A stretch of DNA of 64,000 nt from Hamadaea sp013361475 (GTDB lineage Bacteria > Actinomycetota > Actinomycetes > Mycobacteriales > Micromonosporaceae): NCBI RefSeq assembly GCF_040654195.1, contig NZ_JBFAHM010000005.1, forward strand, positions 434,001-498,000, in the 5' to 3' direction. Both the position numbers and the translations under genes were made by a program. Positions 35,058 through 43,848 of this stretch are shown here, piece after piece. Under the pieces are notes generated by a model. The model was not told the origin of the DNA, did not search any database, and worked only from the letters and a program-made list of their open reading frames with translations. The number at the start of each line of letters is the position of its first letter. Positions within the stretch are counted from its first letter, which is position 1.

Positions 35058-37073
35058 ATGAGAAAGAGCCGCATCGCCCTGCTGGCCTTGACGCTGGCAG
35101 CGGCAAACCTCGCCGTCCCCAGCCAGGCTGAGGCAGCCGACACCGTGACCGTCCGGGTCAACACGAGAGCGGGCCTGGAGAGCGTGAGCGACGCCGCGTA
35201 CGGCGTCAACCACGCGGTCTGGGACACCACCCTCGGCACGAACGCCGTCGCCGACCTGCTCAAGGACGCCGGTACGCAGATCATGCGCTACCCCGGCGGG
35301 TCCTATTCGGACATCTACCACTGGAAGACCAACACCGCACCCGGCGGCTACGTCGCCCCCGACACCGATTTCGACCACTTCATGGCCGGGGTCCAGCGGG
35401 CGAACGCGCAGGCGATGGTGATCGCCAACTACGGCACCGGCACTCCGGAGGAAGCCGCCGAGTGGGTGCACTACGCCAACGTCGAGAAGAACTACGGCGT
35501 GAAGTACTGGGAGATCGGCAACGAGCTGTACGGCAACGGCCACTACGGCGCGAACTGGGAGGCCGACGATCACGCCGACAAGAGCCCGGCCGGCTACGCC
35601 ACCGTCGCCAAGCAGTACGCCCAGGCGATGAAGGCCGTGGACCCGACGGTCAAGATCGGCATCGTGCTGACCACGCCCGGCAACTGGCCGGACGGCATCG
35701 TGGGCGCCGGCGACGCGGGGACGTGGAACCAGGTGGTGCTGCAGATCGCCGGGCCGAGCGTCGACTTCGCCATCCTGCACTGGTACCCGGGCGGCTCGAA
35801 CGGGCCCGACGCGTTGTCGAAGACGGCCCAGGTGACCGACGCGGTGTGGCTGGCCCGCCAGCAGATCACCAAGTACGCCGGGAAGGACCTGGGCATCGCG
35901 CTCACCGAGATCAACACCGGGTACGGTCAGAACACCCAACCGGGCGCGTTGTTCGCGGCGGACGCGTACGCGAGTCTCACCGCGGCCGGAGTCTTCAACG
36001 TCGACTGGTGGAACGTCCACAACGGAATCGGCACGGTGTCGACGGTCGCGGGGCACACCGACTACGGCGACTTCGGCCTGCTCTCCAGTGCCAACTGCAC
36101 CGCCGACGGCACCGTCTGCCAGCCGGCCTTCAACACGCCGTTCGGCCCCTACTTCGGGCTTTCGCTCGCGTCACGGTTCGCCCCGGCCGGCGCCCAGCTC
36201 GTCCGGGCGGTCGCGAGCGATCCACTGGTCAAGACGCACGCCGCGCGTAAGCCCAACGGCGACCTGTCCGTCCTGCTGATCAACGAGGACGAGGCCAACA
36301 CCAAGGCAGTCACCCTCAGCTACACCGGCTACTCGCCCGCCACGACCGCCCAGGTCGCCAGCCACGGCAACGGCGACACCGCGATCGCCACCACCACCGG
36401 CACGGCCACCTCGGTCACCCTCGCGCCGTACTCGGTCACCGTGCTCACCCTGCACCCGACCGCGGCGGTCACCGCCCCAGCGCGACCCGGCCGCCCCTCG
36501 GCCTCCGGCGTGACCGCCACCGACGCGACGCTGACCTGGCCCGCCGGGGCCGCCGGCCTCAAGTACGAGGTCCACCGCCAGAACGGCGCGATCACCGAAC
36601 AATGGGGTGAGACCACCGGCACGAGCTTCACCGTCCACAACCTCACGCCCGGCACGCGCTACACGGCCAACGTGATCGCGCGCGACGGATCCGGCAAGGT
36701 CTCGTGGGCCTCGGCGCCCGTGACGTTCCAGACTGGTACGCCCGGCGCAGCGCCCTGTGCGGTGACGTTCGCGGACGTCAACGACTGGGGCAACGGCTAC
36801 GTCGGCAGCGTGGACATCACCAACACCGGGACGAACCCGATCGACACCTGGAACCTCGCCTTCACCTGGCCGACCGCGTGGCAGCAGCTCAGCAGCGGCT
36901 GGAACGGCACCTGGACGTCGACCGGATCCGCCGTAAGCGTCTCGAACGCCGACTTCAACCGCACGATCGCGCCCGGCGCGACGGTCAACGTCGGCCTCGT
37001 CGGGGCGTACCAAGGACCGAACGTCCTCCCGGCGTTGTTCACGCTGAACGGCGCTCTCTGCACCACCCGCTGA
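35058..37073 (+). CDS. Secreted clan-A glycosidase (arabinofuranosidase-like) with FN3 and CBM2
   Basis: This is a 671-residue secreted enzyme. The signal peptide ends near SQAEAA. A (beta/alpha)8 domain (about 30-350) has IMRYPGGSYSD, KYWEIGNE (acid/base E156) and IALTEIN (nucleophile E284), typical of clan A and close to GH51/GH39-type arabinofuranosidases. A beta-sandwich domain follows (about 360-475). An FN3 module is at about 480-560 and a CBM2 at about 570-671 (CAVTFADVNDWGNGY...LNGALC) for cellulose binding. The exact GH family and substrate are uncertain. A CebR-like box upstream suggests control with the cellulase. Confidence 0.8.
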   Translation: MRKSRIALLALTLAAANLAVPSQAEAADTVTVRVNTRAGLESVSDAAYGVNHAVWDTTLGTNAVADLLKDAGTQIMRYPGGSYSDIYHWKTNTAPGGYVAPDTDFDHFMAGVQRANAQAMVIANYGTGTPEEAAEWVHYANVEKNYGVKYWEIGNELYGNGHYGANWEADDHADKSPAGYATVAKQYAQAMKAVDPTVKIGIVLTTPGNWPDGIVGAGDAGTWNQVVLQIAGPSVDFAILHWYPGGSNGPDALSKTAQVTDAVWLARQQITKYAGKDLGIALTEINTGYGQNTQPGALFAADAYASLTAAGVFNVDWWNVHNGIGTVSTVAGHTDYGDFGLLSSANCTADGTVCQPAFNTPFGPYFGLSLASRFAPAGAQLVRAVASDPLVKTHAARKPNGDLSVLLINEDEANTKAVTLSYTGYSPATTAQVASHGNGDTAIATTTGTATSVTLAPYSVTVLTLHPTAAVTAPARPGRPSASGVTATDATLTWPAGAAGLKYEVHRQNGAITEQWGETTGTSFTVHNLTPGTRYTANVIARDGSGKVSWASAPVTFQTGTPGAAPCAVTFADVNDWGNGYVGSVDITNTGTNPIDTWNLAFTWPTAWQQLSSGWNGTWTSTGSAVSVSNADFNRTIAPGATVNVGLVGAYQGPNVLPALFTLNGALCTTR

Positions 37074-37115
37074 CCCAGCCGCGCCCTCGGCGCCGTCTGC
37101 GCCCGCGCCCCTCGG

Positions 37116-37178
37116 CGCTGGATCAGGGTTCTCGGTCGAATCTTGGCCCAAGATTCGACCCGGAACCCTGATCCAGCG
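37116..37178. repeat. 59-bp palindromic repeat, copy 4
   Basis: The core is at 37118-37176 with a CG/CG extension. It lies 44 bp past the clan-A glycosidase stop and 58 bp from the convergent LacI stop. The left arm is CTCGG type and the right arm CCCGG type, a mixed copy with two imperfect pairs. Confidence 0.92.
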
Positions 37179-37220
37179 CAAACGGGGGAGCGCAAACTGG
37201 GGAGCGCAAACGGGGGAGCG
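37179..37220 (+). repeat. 14-bp tandem repeat flush with palindrome copy 4
   Basis: There are three units, CAAACGGGGGAGCG, CAAACTGGGGAGCG and CAAACGGGGGAGCG. Each ends in AGCG, as the palindrome itself does (CCAGCG at 37173-37178). Confidence 0.9.
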
Positions 37221-37234
37221 CCGAGGCGACGGCG

Positions 37235-38245
37235 TCAGGCGCGAGGCGGGGCGGTGCTGGACCTGACGACCAGCCGCGTCGGGACGAGGGTGGTGCCCGT
37301 CTCGTGTTCGGCGCGCTCGATCTGCCGCAGCACGCCTTGCACACACCGTCGGCCGACCTCGGCGAAGTCCTGGTGGACCGTGGTGAGCGGCGGGATGAAG
37401 GAGTTCGCCTCGGGGATGTCGTCGAAGCCGACGACGCTGACGTCCTCTGGGACCGACTTGCCCCGTTCGTGGAGCGCACGCAGGATGCCGAGGGCCATCT
37501 GGTCGTTGGCGGCGAAGATCGCGGTGCAGCCGGGTTCGTCGGCGAGGCGGAGTCCGGCCTGGTAGCCGGACTCGGCCGACCAGTCGCCGGACAGCGGCGG
37601 CGGAACGGGACGGCCGGCCGCTTCGAGCGTCTGGCGCCAGGCGAGCGCCCGGCGGTTGCTGGCGAAGGACTCCCCGGGGCCGGTGACGTGCCACACGGTT
37701 TCGTGGCCGAGGTCCAGCAGGTGCGCGACGGCTTGGCGGGTGCCGTCGGCCTGATCGGTGTCGACGACGCTGTAAAGCTCGCCCGCGTCCGAGTCGGCCA
37801 CGACGACCTGCACGTTGGGTGGGAGCGTCACGGTGGCCGCGTCGAGCAGGTGAACCTCCATGATCACGATGATCCCGTCCACTGCCAGCTCGCCGAGCCG
37901 GGTGAACGCCCCGAGCACGCTGTCCTGCGTGGGCACCGCGACCGGGATCAGCGTGATCGCGTACCCCTCGTGGGCGGCGTGCGTGGCGATGGCCTCGAGC
38001 GTGCGGCTGTTGCCGGTGCTGGCCAGCGAGAAGAGGATCACGCCGATGGTCCGGAACGCGCCGCGCTTGAGCGCGCGGGCCGCGCTGTTGGGGCGGTAGC
38101 CCAGTTCCCGCATGGCCGCCAGGACCTGCTCTCGCGTGGTGTCGACGACGCCGGGGCTGCCGTTGGAGACCCGGGAGACCGTCTGCGACGACACACCGGC
38201 GACGCGCGCGACATCAGCCATCGACACCCGCCGAGCGTTTGCCAT
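37235..38245 (-). CDS. LacI-family transcription regulator
   Basis: This is a 336-residue repressor from the ATG at 38243-38245 (GGGAGG upstream). The longer frame to 38539 runs into the promoter. The N-terminal HTH is MADVARVAGVSSQTVSRVSNG with the hinge NSAARALKRG. The sugar-binding core includes IGVILFSLAST, AIFAANDQMALGILRALHERG and VSVVGFDDIPEA. It is divergent from the sugar ABC/GH42 operon, and two copies of ATGTTTACGTAAACAT lie in between. It very likely represses that operon and perhaps itself, with a galactoside or its product as inducer. Confidence 0.92.
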   Translation of the reverse strand: MANARRVSMADVARVAGVSSQTVSRVSNGSPGVVDTTREQVLAAMRELGYRPNSAARALKRGAFRTIGVILFSLASTGNSRTLEAIATHAAHEGYAITLIPVAVPTQDSVLGAFTRLGELAVDGIIVIMEVHLLDAATVTLPPNVQVVVADSDAGELYSVVDTDQADGTRQAVAHLLDLGHETVWHVTGPGESFASNRRALAWRQTLEAAGRPVPPPLSGDWSAESGYQAGLRLADEPGCTAIFAANDQMALGILRALHERGKSVPEDVSVVGFDDIPEANSFIPPLTTVHQDFAEVGRRCVQGVLRQIERAEHETGTTLVPTRLVVRSSTAPPRA

Positions 38246-38281
38246 CGTCCCGCCCTCCCGTAACGAATCCGAAACCCGCGC

Positions 38282-38311
38282 TTGACGTGCCCGGTGGCCC
38301 GGTGACAGTAT
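38282..38311 (+). promoter_or_regulatory. Promoter of the sugar ABC/GH42 operon
   Basis: TTGACG (38282-38287) and CAGTAT (38306-38311) are 18 bp apart. Operator 1 begins 9 bp after the -10, across the expected start point. Confidence 0.55.
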
Positions 38312-38320
38312 CACCGCGCC

Positions 38321-38338
38321 GATGTTTACGTAAACATC
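38321..38338. promoter_or_regulatory. LacI-type operator 1
   Basis: GATGTTTACGTAAACATC is a perfect 18-bp palindrome with the central CG step typical of LacI-family sites. It lies just after the operon promoter. Confidence 0.85.
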
Positions 38339-38375
38339 CAGCAAGGTCACAGGATGAAGCGCCAGGTGGCGCGCT

Positions 38376-38391
38376 ATGTTTACGTAAACAT
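38376..38391. promoter_or_regulatory. LacI-type operator 2
   Basis: ATGTTTACGTAAACAT repeats the core of operator 1, 54 bp away centre to centre (about five helix turns). It lies in the leader, 38 bp before the first ATG. Two dimers could loop or cooperate here. Confidence 0.85.
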
Positions 38392-38429
38392 CAGCGATCC
38401 TACCGGCGAAGTCTGAGAAGGAGGAGGAC

Positions 38430-39365
38430 ATGGCGGTCCTCGCGCCTCCCGCGATCCAACGCTCCGGTCCACCCGGCCGGTCCGGGGCGGCGAGGCGACG
38501 CCGGAGCTGGACGGGATGGGCGTTCGTCGGCCCGTTCATGGCCGTCTTCGCCTTCGTCTTCCTCGCCCCGATCGCGTACGCGATCTACCTGAGCTTCTTC
38601 CGCACGAAGCTCATCGGCGGCACGAGCTTCGTCGGGCTGGAGAACTATCAGAACGTCTTCACCGACCCGCAGTTCTGGTCCTCGTTCGGCCGGGTCGCGC
38701 TGTTCCTCTGCGTCCAGGTGCCGATCATGCTGTTCCTGGCGCTGCTGGTGGCGCTGGCGATCGACAGCGGCCGGCTCTACGGCAAGTCGTTCTTCCGCGT
38801 GACGATCTTCATGCCGTACGCGGTCCCCGCCGTCGTCGCGACGCTGATGTGGGGCTTCATGTACGGGCCGCAGTTCGGCCTCATCGGCAACATCAACGAC
38901 GCGTTCGGCTGGTCGCTGCCCAACCCGCTCGGCCCCGACTGGCTGCTGGCCTCCATCGGCAACATCGTGACCTGGGAGTTCGTCGGCTACAACATGCTGA
39001 TCTTCTACAGCGCCCTGCAGGTCATCCCGCGAACCCTCTACGAGGCGGCCGAGCTGGACGGGGCGAGTCAGCTCCGGGTCATCCGCTCGATCAAGCTGCC
39101 CGGCATCCGGGGCGCGCTGCTGATCGCCACGATCTTCTCGATCATCGGCACCTTCCAGCTCTTCAACGAGCCCGCGATCCTCAAGAGCCTCGCGCCGAAC
39201 GTGATCACCACCTACTACACCCCCAACATGTACGCGTACTCGCTGTCCTTCGCCGGCCAGCAGTTCAACTACTCCGCCGCGGTCGCGATCGTCATGGCGC
39301 TGCTGACCGCCATCGTCGCGTACGCCGTCCAACTGCGTGGCCTGCGGAAGGAGCGTCAGTCGTGA
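38430..39365 (+). CDS. Sugar ABC transporter permease (MalF/UgpA type)
   Basis: This is a 311-residue inner-membrane permease with a basic N-terminus and six helices. The EAA loop is LYEAAELDGASQLRVIRSIKLPGIRG. GAAGGAGGAGGAC before the ATG is a strong ribosome site. It is the first gene of the operon under the twin LacI operators. It overlaps the next permease by 4 bp (GTGA). With the binding protein downstream it should import an oligosaccharide, probably a beta-galactoside. No ATPase gene is present in the operon. Confidence 0.93.
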   Translation: MAVLAPPAIQRSGPPGRSGAARRRRSWTGWAFVGPFMAVFAFVFLAPIAYAIYLSFFRTKLIGGTSFVGLENYQNVFTDPQFWSSFGRVALFLCVQVPIMLFLALLVALAIDSGRLYGKSFFRVTIFMPYAVPAVVATLMWGFMYGPQFGLIGNINDAFGWSLPNPLGPDWLLASIGNIVTWEFVGYNMLIFYSALQVIPRTLYEAAELDGASQLRVIRSIKLPGIRGALLIATIFSIIGTFQLFNEPAILKSLAPNVITTYYTPNMYAYSLSFAGQQFNYSAAVAIVMALLTAIVAYAVQLRGLRKERQS

Positions 39366-40219
39366 CGACGGCCCGCGCGCGCAAGCGCAGCCCCCTGCTG
39401 ACCGCCCTGACCGCCGTCATGTTGCTGTACAGCCTCGTCCCCTTGGTGTGGCTGTTCATCAACTCGACCAAGTCCCAGGCGAGCCTGTTCGACTCGTTCG
39501 GGCTGTGGTTCTCCGGCGACTTCGCGTTCTTCACCAACATCCGCGACACGCTCACCTATGACGACGGCGTGTTCGTCCGCTGGCTGCTCAACACGGTGCT
39601 CTACGTGGCGCTGGGCGCGGGCGGGGCGACCGCGCTCGCCACCCTCGGCGGGTACGCCCTGGCGAAGTACGACTTCTTCGGCAAGCGGGCGGTGTTCGCC
39701 GTCGTGATCGGGGCGGTCGCGGTGCCGACGACCGCGCTGGCGGTGCCGACCTTCCTGATGTTCTCCAAGCTCGGCCTGACCAATACGCCATGGGCGGTGA
39801 TCATCCCGTCGCTGATCTCGCCGTTCGGCCTCTATCTCATGTGGACTTTCGCGGCCGAGGCCATCCCGGGCGAGCTGATCGAGGCGGCCCGCGTCGACGG
39901 CGCCGGCGAACTGCGGACCTTCTGGAAGGTGTGCGTACCGCTGCTCGCGCCGGGCATCGTCACCGTGTCGCTGTTCACCATGGTCGCGACCTGGAACAAC
40001 TACTTCCTGCCGCTGATCATGCTCAAGGATCCGGACTGGTATCCCCTGACGCTCGGCCTGAACTCCTGGAACGACCAGGCCGCGACCTCCGGCGGGCAGG
40101 CCGTCTTCAACCTCGTCATCACCGGATCGCTGCTCACGATCCTGCCCCTGCTCGCCGCGTTCCTGCTCCTCCAGCGCTACTGGCAGTCCGGTCTGGCCGC
40201 CGGTGGCGTCAAGGACTGA
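39362..40219 (+). CDS. Sugar ABC transporter permease (MalG/UgpE type)
   Basis: This is a 285-residue permease starting at the GTG at 39362 (GGAAGGAG 8 nt upstream). The frame that opens at 38516 is a shadow of the previous gene. Six membrane helices are seen. The EAA loop is LIEAARVDGAGELRTFWKVCVPLLAPG, followed by the ATWNNYFLPLIML helix typical of MalG. It partners the MalF-type permease next to it. Confidence 0.92.
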   Translation: MTTARARKRSPLLTALTAVMLLYSLVPLVWLFINSTKSQASLFDSFGLWFSGDFAFFTNIRDTLTYDDGVFVRWLLNTVLYVALGAGGATALATLGGYALAKYDFFGKRAVFAVVIGAVAVPTTALAVPTFLMFSKLGLTNTPWAVIIPSLISPFGLYLMWTFAAEAIPGELIEAARVDGAGELRTFWKVCVPLLAPGIVTVSLFTMVATWNNYFLPLIMLKDPDWYPLTLGLNSWNDQAATSGGQAVFNLVITGSLLTILPLLAAFLLLQRYWQSGLAAGGVKD

Positions 40220-40269
40220 CTCCGTTCACCGTTCCCTGATTTATCGCACCATCCCTTGAGAGGACCATC

Positions 40270-41613
40270 ATGACGATCAACCGACGCGCATTCCTCCGGG
40301 GCGCCGCCGCGTTCGGCACCGCGGCCGCCGCCACCGCCGCTCTCGCGGCCTGCGGCTCCGACGACGACAAGGGCGACAGCCCCACGGTCTCGGCGAACGA
40401 CGTCGACGCCGCGCTCGCCGCCGGCGGCACGCTGACGGTCTGGGCCTGGGAGACCACCCTGAAGCAGGTCGTCACCGCGTTCCAGGCGAAGTATCCGAAG
40501 GTCACGGTCAACCTGGTGAACGCAGGCACTGGTGACAAGCAGTACACCGCGCTCCAGAACGCGATCTCCGCCGGCTCCGGCGTACCGGACCTGGCCCAGA
40601 TCGAGTACTACGCGCTGCCGCAGTTCGCGCTGGGCAAGTCCCTGGTCGACCTCTCCGGGTTCGGCGCGAACTCCCTCGACGGCACCTTCACCCCCGGCCC
40701 GTGGGCGTCGGTGAAGTCTGGCGGCGTCACCTACGGCCTGCCGATGGACTCCGGCCCGATGGCGCTGTTCTACAACAAGGAAGTCTTCGACAAGCACGGC
40801 ATCGCCGTCCCGGCGACCTGGGACGAGTACGTCGCCGCCGCCAAGAAGCTGCACGCGGCCGACCCGAAGGCGTACATCACCAGCGACACCGGTGACGCCG
40901 GCTTCACCACCAGCATGATCTGGCAGGCCGGCGGCAAGCCGTTCCAGGTCGACGGCTCGAACGTTAAGATCAACCTGGCCGACGACGGCTCCACCAAGTT
41001 CGCCACCCTCTGGCAGCAGCTCGTCACCGACAAGCTGGTCGCGCCGATCAGCGGCTGGAGCGACGCCTGGTACAAGGGCCTGGGCGACGGCACCATCGCC
41101 ACCCTCATCATCGGCGCGTGGATGCCGGCCAACCTGGAGTCGGGCGTCGCGGCGGCCAAGGGCAAGTGGCGCGTCGCGCCGATGCCGCAGTGGACCGCGG
41201 GCGGCACCGCGACCGCCGAGAACGGCGGCAGCGGCCTGGCCATCCCGAAGCTCGGCAAGAACAACGCGCTGGCCTACGGCTTCATGAAGTACGCCACCAC
41301 CGGCGAGGGCGCGCAGATCCGCGTCGACAACGGCGCCTTCCCGGCGACCGTCGAGCAGGTCAACGCCGACGCGTTCAAGAACAAGGAGTTCCCGTACTTC
41401 GGCGGCCAGAAGGTCAACGAGGTCCTGGCGGCGGCCGCCTCGGGCGTCGTGACCGGCTGGTCCTACCTGCCGTTCCAGGTCTACGCCAACAGCATCTTCA
41501 ACGACACCGTGGGCAAGGCGTACGTGTCCAGCACGACGCTGGCCGACGGTCTCAAGGCGTGGCAGGACGCCTCCGTCAAGTACGGCAAGGAGCAGGGCTT
41601 CACCGTCAACTGA
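40270..41613 (+). CDS. Sugar-binding lipoprotein (SBP family 1)
   Basis: This is a 447-residue extracellular binding protein. The leader NRRAFLRGAAAFG has a twin-arginine pattern followed by lipobox LAAC near residue 28, so it may be a Tat-exported lipoprotein. The mature part has the family 1 blocks LTVWAWETTLKQVVTAFQAKYP, GVPDLAQIEYYALPQF, GLPMDSGPMALFYNKEVFDKHGI and GSGLAIPKLGKNNALAYGFMKY. It captures the sugar for the two permeases. A hairpin after the stop may raise its transcript above that of GH42. Confidence 0.92.
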   Translation: MTINRRAFLRGAAAFGTAAAATAALAACGSDDDKGDSPTVSANDVDAALAAGGTLTVWAWETTLKQVVTAFQAKYPKVTVNLVNAGTGDKQYTALQNAISAGSGVPDLAQIEYYALPQFALGKSLVDLSGFGANSLDGTFTPGPWASVKSGGVTYGLPMDSGPMALFYNKEVFDKHGIAVPATWDEYVAAAKKLHAADPKAYITSDTGDAGFTTSMIWQAGGKPFQVDGSNVKINLADDGSTKFATLWQQLVTDKLVAPISGWSDAWYKGLGDGTIATLIIGAWMPANLESGVAAAKGKWRVAPMPQWTAGGTATAENGGSGLAIPKLGKNNALAYGFMKYATTGEGAQIRVDNGAFPATVEQVNADAFKNKEFPYFGGQKVNEVLAAAASGVVTGWSYLPFQVYANSIFNDTVGKAYVSSTTLADGLKAWQDASVKYGKEQGFTVN

Positions 41614-41640
41614 AGCCGTCGCTGATCAGATCCACCCCTG

Positions 41641-41670
41641 GCCGCGGGCGGGCTGCCACCCGCCCGCGGC
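41641..41670 (+). terminator. Intercistronic hairpin between SBP and GH42 genes
   Basis: GCCGCGGGCGGG (41641-41652) pairs perfectly with CCCGCCCGCGGC (41659-41670), 6-nt loop. Within an operon it probably acts as partial terminator or mRNA stabiliser. Confidence 0.7.
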
Positions 41671-41702
41671 ACTCTTGACCAATCTGCAAGGAGAGCACCA
41701 CC

Positions 41703-43736
41703 GTGACCGCCCCACAGTGGCTGCGCCGCCCCTCCGGCGCCGCGCCGCGCATCTCGTACGGCGCCGATTACAACCCGGAGCAGTGGCCTCGTGAGGTGTG
41801 GCAGGAGGACGTACGCCTCATGCGTGAAGCCGGCGTGGACGTCGTCTCGCTCGGCATCTTCTCCTGGGCCAAGATCCAGCCCGCCGAGGACCGGTGGGAC
41901 TTCGGCTGGCTGGACGAGGTCATGGAGCTGTTGCACGCCAACGGGATCGGCGTCGACCTGGCCACCGCGACCGCCTCGCCGCCGCCGTGGCTGACCGCCA
42001 AGCATCCGGAGATCCTGCCGGTGAACGCACAAGGCGAGACGGTCTGGCCGGGCGGGCGGCAGCACTGGCGGCCCACGTCACCGGTCTTCCGGCAGTACGC
42101 CCTGGCACTGGTCGAGAAGCTGGCCGAGCGCTACCGCAACCACCCGGCGCTGGTCGCCTGGCACGTGTCGAACGAGCTGGGCTGCCACAACGTCTACGAC
42201 TACTCCGACGACGCCGCGCGGGCCTTCCGTGTCTGGCTGCGCGACCGGTACGCCACGATCGAGGCGCTGAACCACGCCTGGGGCACCGCCTTCTGGTCCC
42301 AGCAGTACGCGACCTGGGACGAGATCCTGCCGCCGCGGTTGGCCGCCACCCACCCGAACCCGACGCAGCAGCTGGACTTCAAGCGCTTCTCCGACCACGC
42401 GCTGCGGGCTTACCTGTGGGCGGAACGGGATCTGCTGCGCCAGTACACCCCAGACGTGCCGATCACCACGAACTTCATGGTGATGGGCGAGATGAAGACC
42501 ATGAACTACGCGGCCTGGGCCGGCGACGTCGACTTCGTCTCCAACGACCACTACGTCGTGCCGGGGCCGCAGGCCCAGGACGAGCTGTCCTTCTCGGCCA
42601 ACCTCACCGGCAACATCGCCGGCGGCCGGCCCTGGTTCCTCATGGAGCACTCGACCAGCGCCGTGAACTGGCAGCCCGTCAACCTGCCGAAGAAGTCGGG
42701 CGAGCTGATCCGCGACTCGCTGACGCATGTCGCGCACGGGGCGGACGCCGTCTGCTTCTTCCAGTGGCGGCAGTCCGCGGCCGGAGCCGAGAAGTACCAC
42801 TCGGCCATGGTTCCGCACGCTGGAGAGGACAGCGCCGTCTTCCGTTCGGTGACTCGGCTCGGCGCGACGCTGCGCGATCTCGCGCCGGTCGCCGGGGCGG
42901 TCCGGGAGCAGGCTCCCGCCGCCATCGTCTTCGACTGGGAGTCGTGGTGGGCGGTCGAGGCCGACTCGCACCCCACCAATCGGCTGAAGTACCGGCAGGA
43001 GGCGCTCGACTGGTACACCGCGTTCCTCAACCTCGGCATCCGGGCCGACGTCGTGCCGCACGGCACGCCGCTGGGGGCGTACCGGCTGGTCGTCGCACCG
43101 ATGCTGCACATGCTCAGCGAGCCGGCCGCCAAAGAGCTGACCGCCTATGCCGAATCCGGCGGTCACCTGATCACCACCTACTTCTCCGGCGTCGTCGACG
43201 AGCACGACCACATCTGGCTCGGCGGCTACCCGGGGGCGTTGCGTGACCTGCTCGGCATCCGGGTCGAGGAGTTCGCCCCGCTGCTCGACCCGGAGATCGC
43301 CCGGCTCGACAACGGGCTGACCGGCACCACCTGGTCCGAGCGCGTCGACACGGCGAAGGACGTCTCGGCGCTGGCTCGCTACACCGACGGCGAGCTGGCC
43401 GGATATCCGGCGATCACGCGTCGCGTCACCGGGTCCGGCTCCGCGGCATACGTCTCGACGCGGCTGGGGCCCGCGGGTCTCACGCGGGTGCTGGGCGACC
43501 TGGTGTTCGCGGCGGGTCTCGCCAGCGACCTGCCCGCTTCCGTCCGCGGCCAGGTGGAGCTGGTGGTACGCCGGCAGCAGGACACCCGGTACGCCTTCCT
43601 GATCAACCGGACCGCCCGGCCGGTGACCGTCGCGGGACTGGCCGGGCAACCGTTGGCGGGCAAGGTCGCCGGGGGAGCGGTCGAACTGGAGCCACGCGGC
43701 GTCGCCGTCCTCCGCCTCTCAGCGCCAACCCGCTAA
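41703..43736 (+). CDS. GH42 beta-galactosidase
   Basis: This is a 677-residue cytoplasmic enzyme with a GTG start at 41703 (AAGGAGAG upstream) and no signal peptide. The GH42 opening is clear: ISYGADYNPEQWPREVWQEDVRLMREAGV. Acid/base E158 lies in WHVSNELGCH and nucleophile E315 in FLMEHSTSAVNW. The trimerisation domain (YRLVVAPMLHMLSEPAAKELTAYAESGG) and a short beta-domain follow. It should hydrolyse galactosides brought in by the adjoining ABC importer. Co-regulation by LacI is likely. The length is as expected for the family. Confidence 0.94.
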   Translation: MTAPQWLRRPSGAAPRISYGADYNPEQWPREVWQEDVRLMREAGVDVVSLGIFSWAKIQPAEDRWDFGWLDEVMELLHANGIGVDLATATASPPPWLTAKHPEILPVNAQGETVWPGGRQHWRPTSPVFRQYALALVEKLAERYRNHPALVAWHVSNELGCHNVYDYSDDAARAFRVWLRDRYATIEALNHAWGTAFWSQQYATWDEILPPRLAATHPNPTQQLDFKRFSDHALRAYLWAERDLLRQYTPDVPITTNFMVMGEMKTMNYAAWAGDVDFVSNDHYVVPGPQAQDELSFSANLTGNIAGGRPWFLMEHSTSAVNWQPVNLPKKSGELIRDSLTHVAHGADAVCFFQWRQSAAGAEKYHSAMVPHAGEDSAVFRSVTRLGATLRDLAPVAGAVREQAPAAIVFDWESWWAVEADSHPTNRLKYRQEALDWYTAFLNLGIRADVVPHGTPLGAYRLVVAPMLHMLSEPAAKELTAYAESGGHLITTYFSGVVDEHDHIWLGGYPGALRDLLGIRVEEFAPLLDPEIARLDNGLTGTTWSERVDTAKDVSALARYTDGELAGYPAITRRVTGSGSAAYVSTRLGPAGLTRVLGDLVFAAGLASDLPASVRGQVELVVRRQQDTRYAFLINRTARPVTVAGLAGQPLAGKVAGGAVELEPRGVAVLRLSAPTR

Positions 43737-43848
43737 CGCTCGCCTCCGCCCGCCCCGCCCACCCCCCTTTCCGCGCGATCATGGACTAACGGTCGTGATC
43801 GACCGGTGTCACGTCCACAGAAGCCTGATCGTTCCCGCGTATCCCTGA

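Noticed and set aside
43776..43801. CGATCA...TGATCG inverted repeat between GH42 and Clp-N genes
   Set aside because: Only 6-bp arms with a 14-bp spacer. Too weak to call a terminator or operator.
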